A DNA stretch of 5,821 bases, from positions 1 through 5,821 of the forward strand of contig VFKI01000041.1 of the NCBI GenBank assembly GCA_009885665.1, given 5' to 3'. The notes under the pieces are model-generated. The model did no database searches, was not told where the DNA came from, and was given only the letters and a program-made list of their open reading frames with translations. This DNA is from Gammaproteobacteria bacterium (GTDB lineage Bacteria > Pseudomonadota > Gammaproteobacteria > DSM-16500). Below are positions 4,611 to 5,821 of the stretch, in pieces (within the stretch, counting starts at the first letter, position 1; each line of letters starts with the position of its first letter). The position numbers were made by a program, and so were the translations under genes.

Positions 4611-5801
4611 CTATTCCAGAACCTTTGTCACCACACCCGCGCCTACGGTACGGCCACCTTCGCGAATAGCGAAGCGTAAACCATCTTCCATAGCGATTGG
4701 GTTGAGAAGCTGAACAACGATTTTGATGTTGTCGCCAGGCATAACCATTTCCACACCTTCTGGCAACTGGCATTCACCGGTTACGTCTGTGGTACGGAAA
4801 TAAAACTGTGGACGATAGCCTTTAAAGAATGGCGTATGACGACCGCCTTCTTCTTTCGACAATACGTAGACTTCAGCTTCAAACTTGGTATGCGGCGTAA
4901 TGGAGCCAGGCTTCGCCAATACTTGACCGCGCTCAATTTCTTCGCGCTTCGTACCGCGCAACAACACCCCGACGTTATCACCGGCACGACCTTCGTCGAG
5001 CAATTTACGGAACATTTCCACGCCGGTACACGTGGTCTTAGTGGTTGCCTTCAGACCCACGATTTCAATTTCTTCGCCCACTTTAACAATACCACGCTCA
5101 ACACGACCGGTTACCACGGTGCCACGGCCAGAAATCGAGAATACGTCTTCGATAGGCAACAAGAAAGGCTTGTCAATTTGACGTTCTGGTTGTGGAAAGT
5201 AATCATCCATCGCCGCCGTTAATTTGTAGATAGACGGAATACCGATGTCAGATTCATCCCCTTCCAACGCTTTTAATGCAGAACCGACGATGATCGGTGT
5301 CTTATCACCCGGAAAATCATAGCTGGTCAGCAAATCACGCACTTCCATTTCTACCAATTCTAACAATTCAGCATCATCCACCATGTCTGCTTTATTCAAG
5401 TAGACAACGATGTAAGGTACGCCCACCTGACGTGCCAACAAAATGTGTTCACGTGTTTGCGGCATAGGGCCGTCAGCAGCTGACACAACTAGAATCGCAC
5501 CATCCATCTGCGCGGCACCGGTGATCATGTTTTTCACGTAATCGGCGTGTCCTGGGCAGTCGACGTGCGCATAGTGACGCTTGTCGGTTTCGTATTCGAC
5601 GTGCGCGGTTGCAATCGTAATACCACGTGCTTTTTCTTCTGGCGCTTTATCAATCTGGTCATACGCCATTGCTTCGCCGCCAAATTTCTTGGACATGCAT
5701 GTTGTCAATGCTGCGGTCAAAGTGGTTTTACCATGGTCGACGTGACCGATGGTGCCCACGTTCATATGTGGCTTTTTACGCTCAAATACTGCTTTTGCCA
5801 T
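4611..5801 (-). CDS. tuf: Translation elongation factor Tu
   Basis: EF-Tu is the GTPase that carries aminoacyl-tRNA to the ribosomal A site in the cytoplasm. The product has 396 residues (about 394 in E. coli) and is complete. The GTP-binding domain shows the P-loop GHVDHGKT at 19-26, switch I with EEKARGITI near 55-63, DCPGH at 81-85 with the catalytic His85, NKAD at 136-139 and SALK at 174-177. Domains 2 and 3 follow, with the FSISGRGTVVTGRVERG, GVEMFRKLLDEGRAGDNVG, GGRHTPFFKGYRPQFYFRTTDVTG and REGGRTVGAGVV blocks. The start has AGAGGAT 9 bases upstream. Position before rpsJ matches the str-S10 junction, so fusA is expected to the right. The TAG stop lies at the very edge of a palindromic element. 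Many gammaproteobacteria carry a second tuf copy; that cannot be judged here. Confidence 0.99.
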   Translation of the reverse strand: MAKAVFERKKPHMNVGTIGHVDHGKTTLTAALTTCMSKKFGGEAMAYDQIDKAPEEKARGITIATAHVEYETDKRHYAHVDCPGHADYVKNMITGAAQMDGAILVVSAADGPMPQTREHILLARQVGVPYIVVYLNKADMVDDAELLELVEMEVRDLLTSYDFPGDKTPIIVGSALKALEGDESDIGIPSIYKLTAAMDDYFPQPERQIDKPFLLPIEDVFSISGRGTVVTGRVERGIVKVGEEIEIVGLKATTKTTCTGVEMFRKLLDEGRAGDNVGVLLRGTKREEIERGQVLAKPGSITPHTKFEAEVYVLSKEEGGRHTPFFKGYRPQFYFRTTDVTGECQLPEGVEMVMPGDNIKIVVQLLNPIAMEDGLRFAIREGGRTVGAGVVTKVLE

Positions 5802-5810
5802 GATAAATCC

Positions 5811-5817
5811 ATCCTCT
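5811..5817 (-). promoter_or_regulatory. Ribosome binding site of tuf (AGAGGAT)
   Basis: AGAGGAT in the mRNA sense lies 9 bases before the tuf ATG, supporting that start. Only 20 bases upstream of tuf are in the window, so no promoter can be assessed. Confidence 0.7.
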
Positions 5818-5821
5818 ATAA

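Noticed and set aside
1..5821. CRISPR array, tRNA, rRNA or transposase gene
   Set aside because: No regularly spaced direct repeats, no RNA gene signatures and no transposase motifs are visible. The palindromic elements carry no coding sequence.

Overview
This window is a stretch of the bacterial str–S10 ribosomal protein cluster, read entirely from the minus strand. Going right to left in transcription order it holds tuf (EF-Tu), rpsJ (S10), rplC (L3), rplD (L4), rplW (L23), rplB (L2), rpsS (S19), rplV (L22) and the 5' part of rpsC (S3), which runs off the left edge. All nine proteins look intact and keep their family motifs. Protein similarity and gene order point to a gammaproteobacterium of moderate G+C. 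The EF-Tu sequence recalls Legionella/Coxiella-type lineages, but that placement is from memory and tentative.

The genes split into three tightly packed blocks separated by two wide gaps. Block 1 is tuf alone. Block 2 is rpsJ-rplC-rplD-rplW, with one 13-base gap, one TAATG junction and one ATGA junction. Block 3 is rplB-rpsS-rplV-rpsC, with one 39-base gap and two TAATG junctions. Most starts have a good Shine-Dalgarno sequence. The two weakest, at rpsJ and rplB, are the two genes just after the wide gaps.

The unusual part is the two gaps (about 233 bases between tuf and rpsJ, 230 bases between rplW and rplB). Each is largely filled by a different, nearly full-length imperfect palindrome of 140-155 bases. 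Each palindrome is bordered by short direct repeats resembling target-site duplications. They look like MITE-type or other palindromic repeat elements inserted at the only places in this cluster where insertion would not break coupled genes. In the mRNA sense the rplW-rplB element forms a long hairpin followed by six U residues, so it could act as an attenuator or processing site inside the operon. The tuf-rpsJ gap also holds a separate perfect 10-bp hairpin just upstream of rpsJ and a candidate promoter for the S10 operon.

Together the genes supply the elongation factor that delivers aminoacyl-tRNA, S10/S19/S3 of the small-subunit head, and L2/L3/L4/L22/L23 of the large subunit (peptidyl-transferase surroundings and exit tunnel). 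No novel protein system is visible. The interest lies in the intergenic elements.
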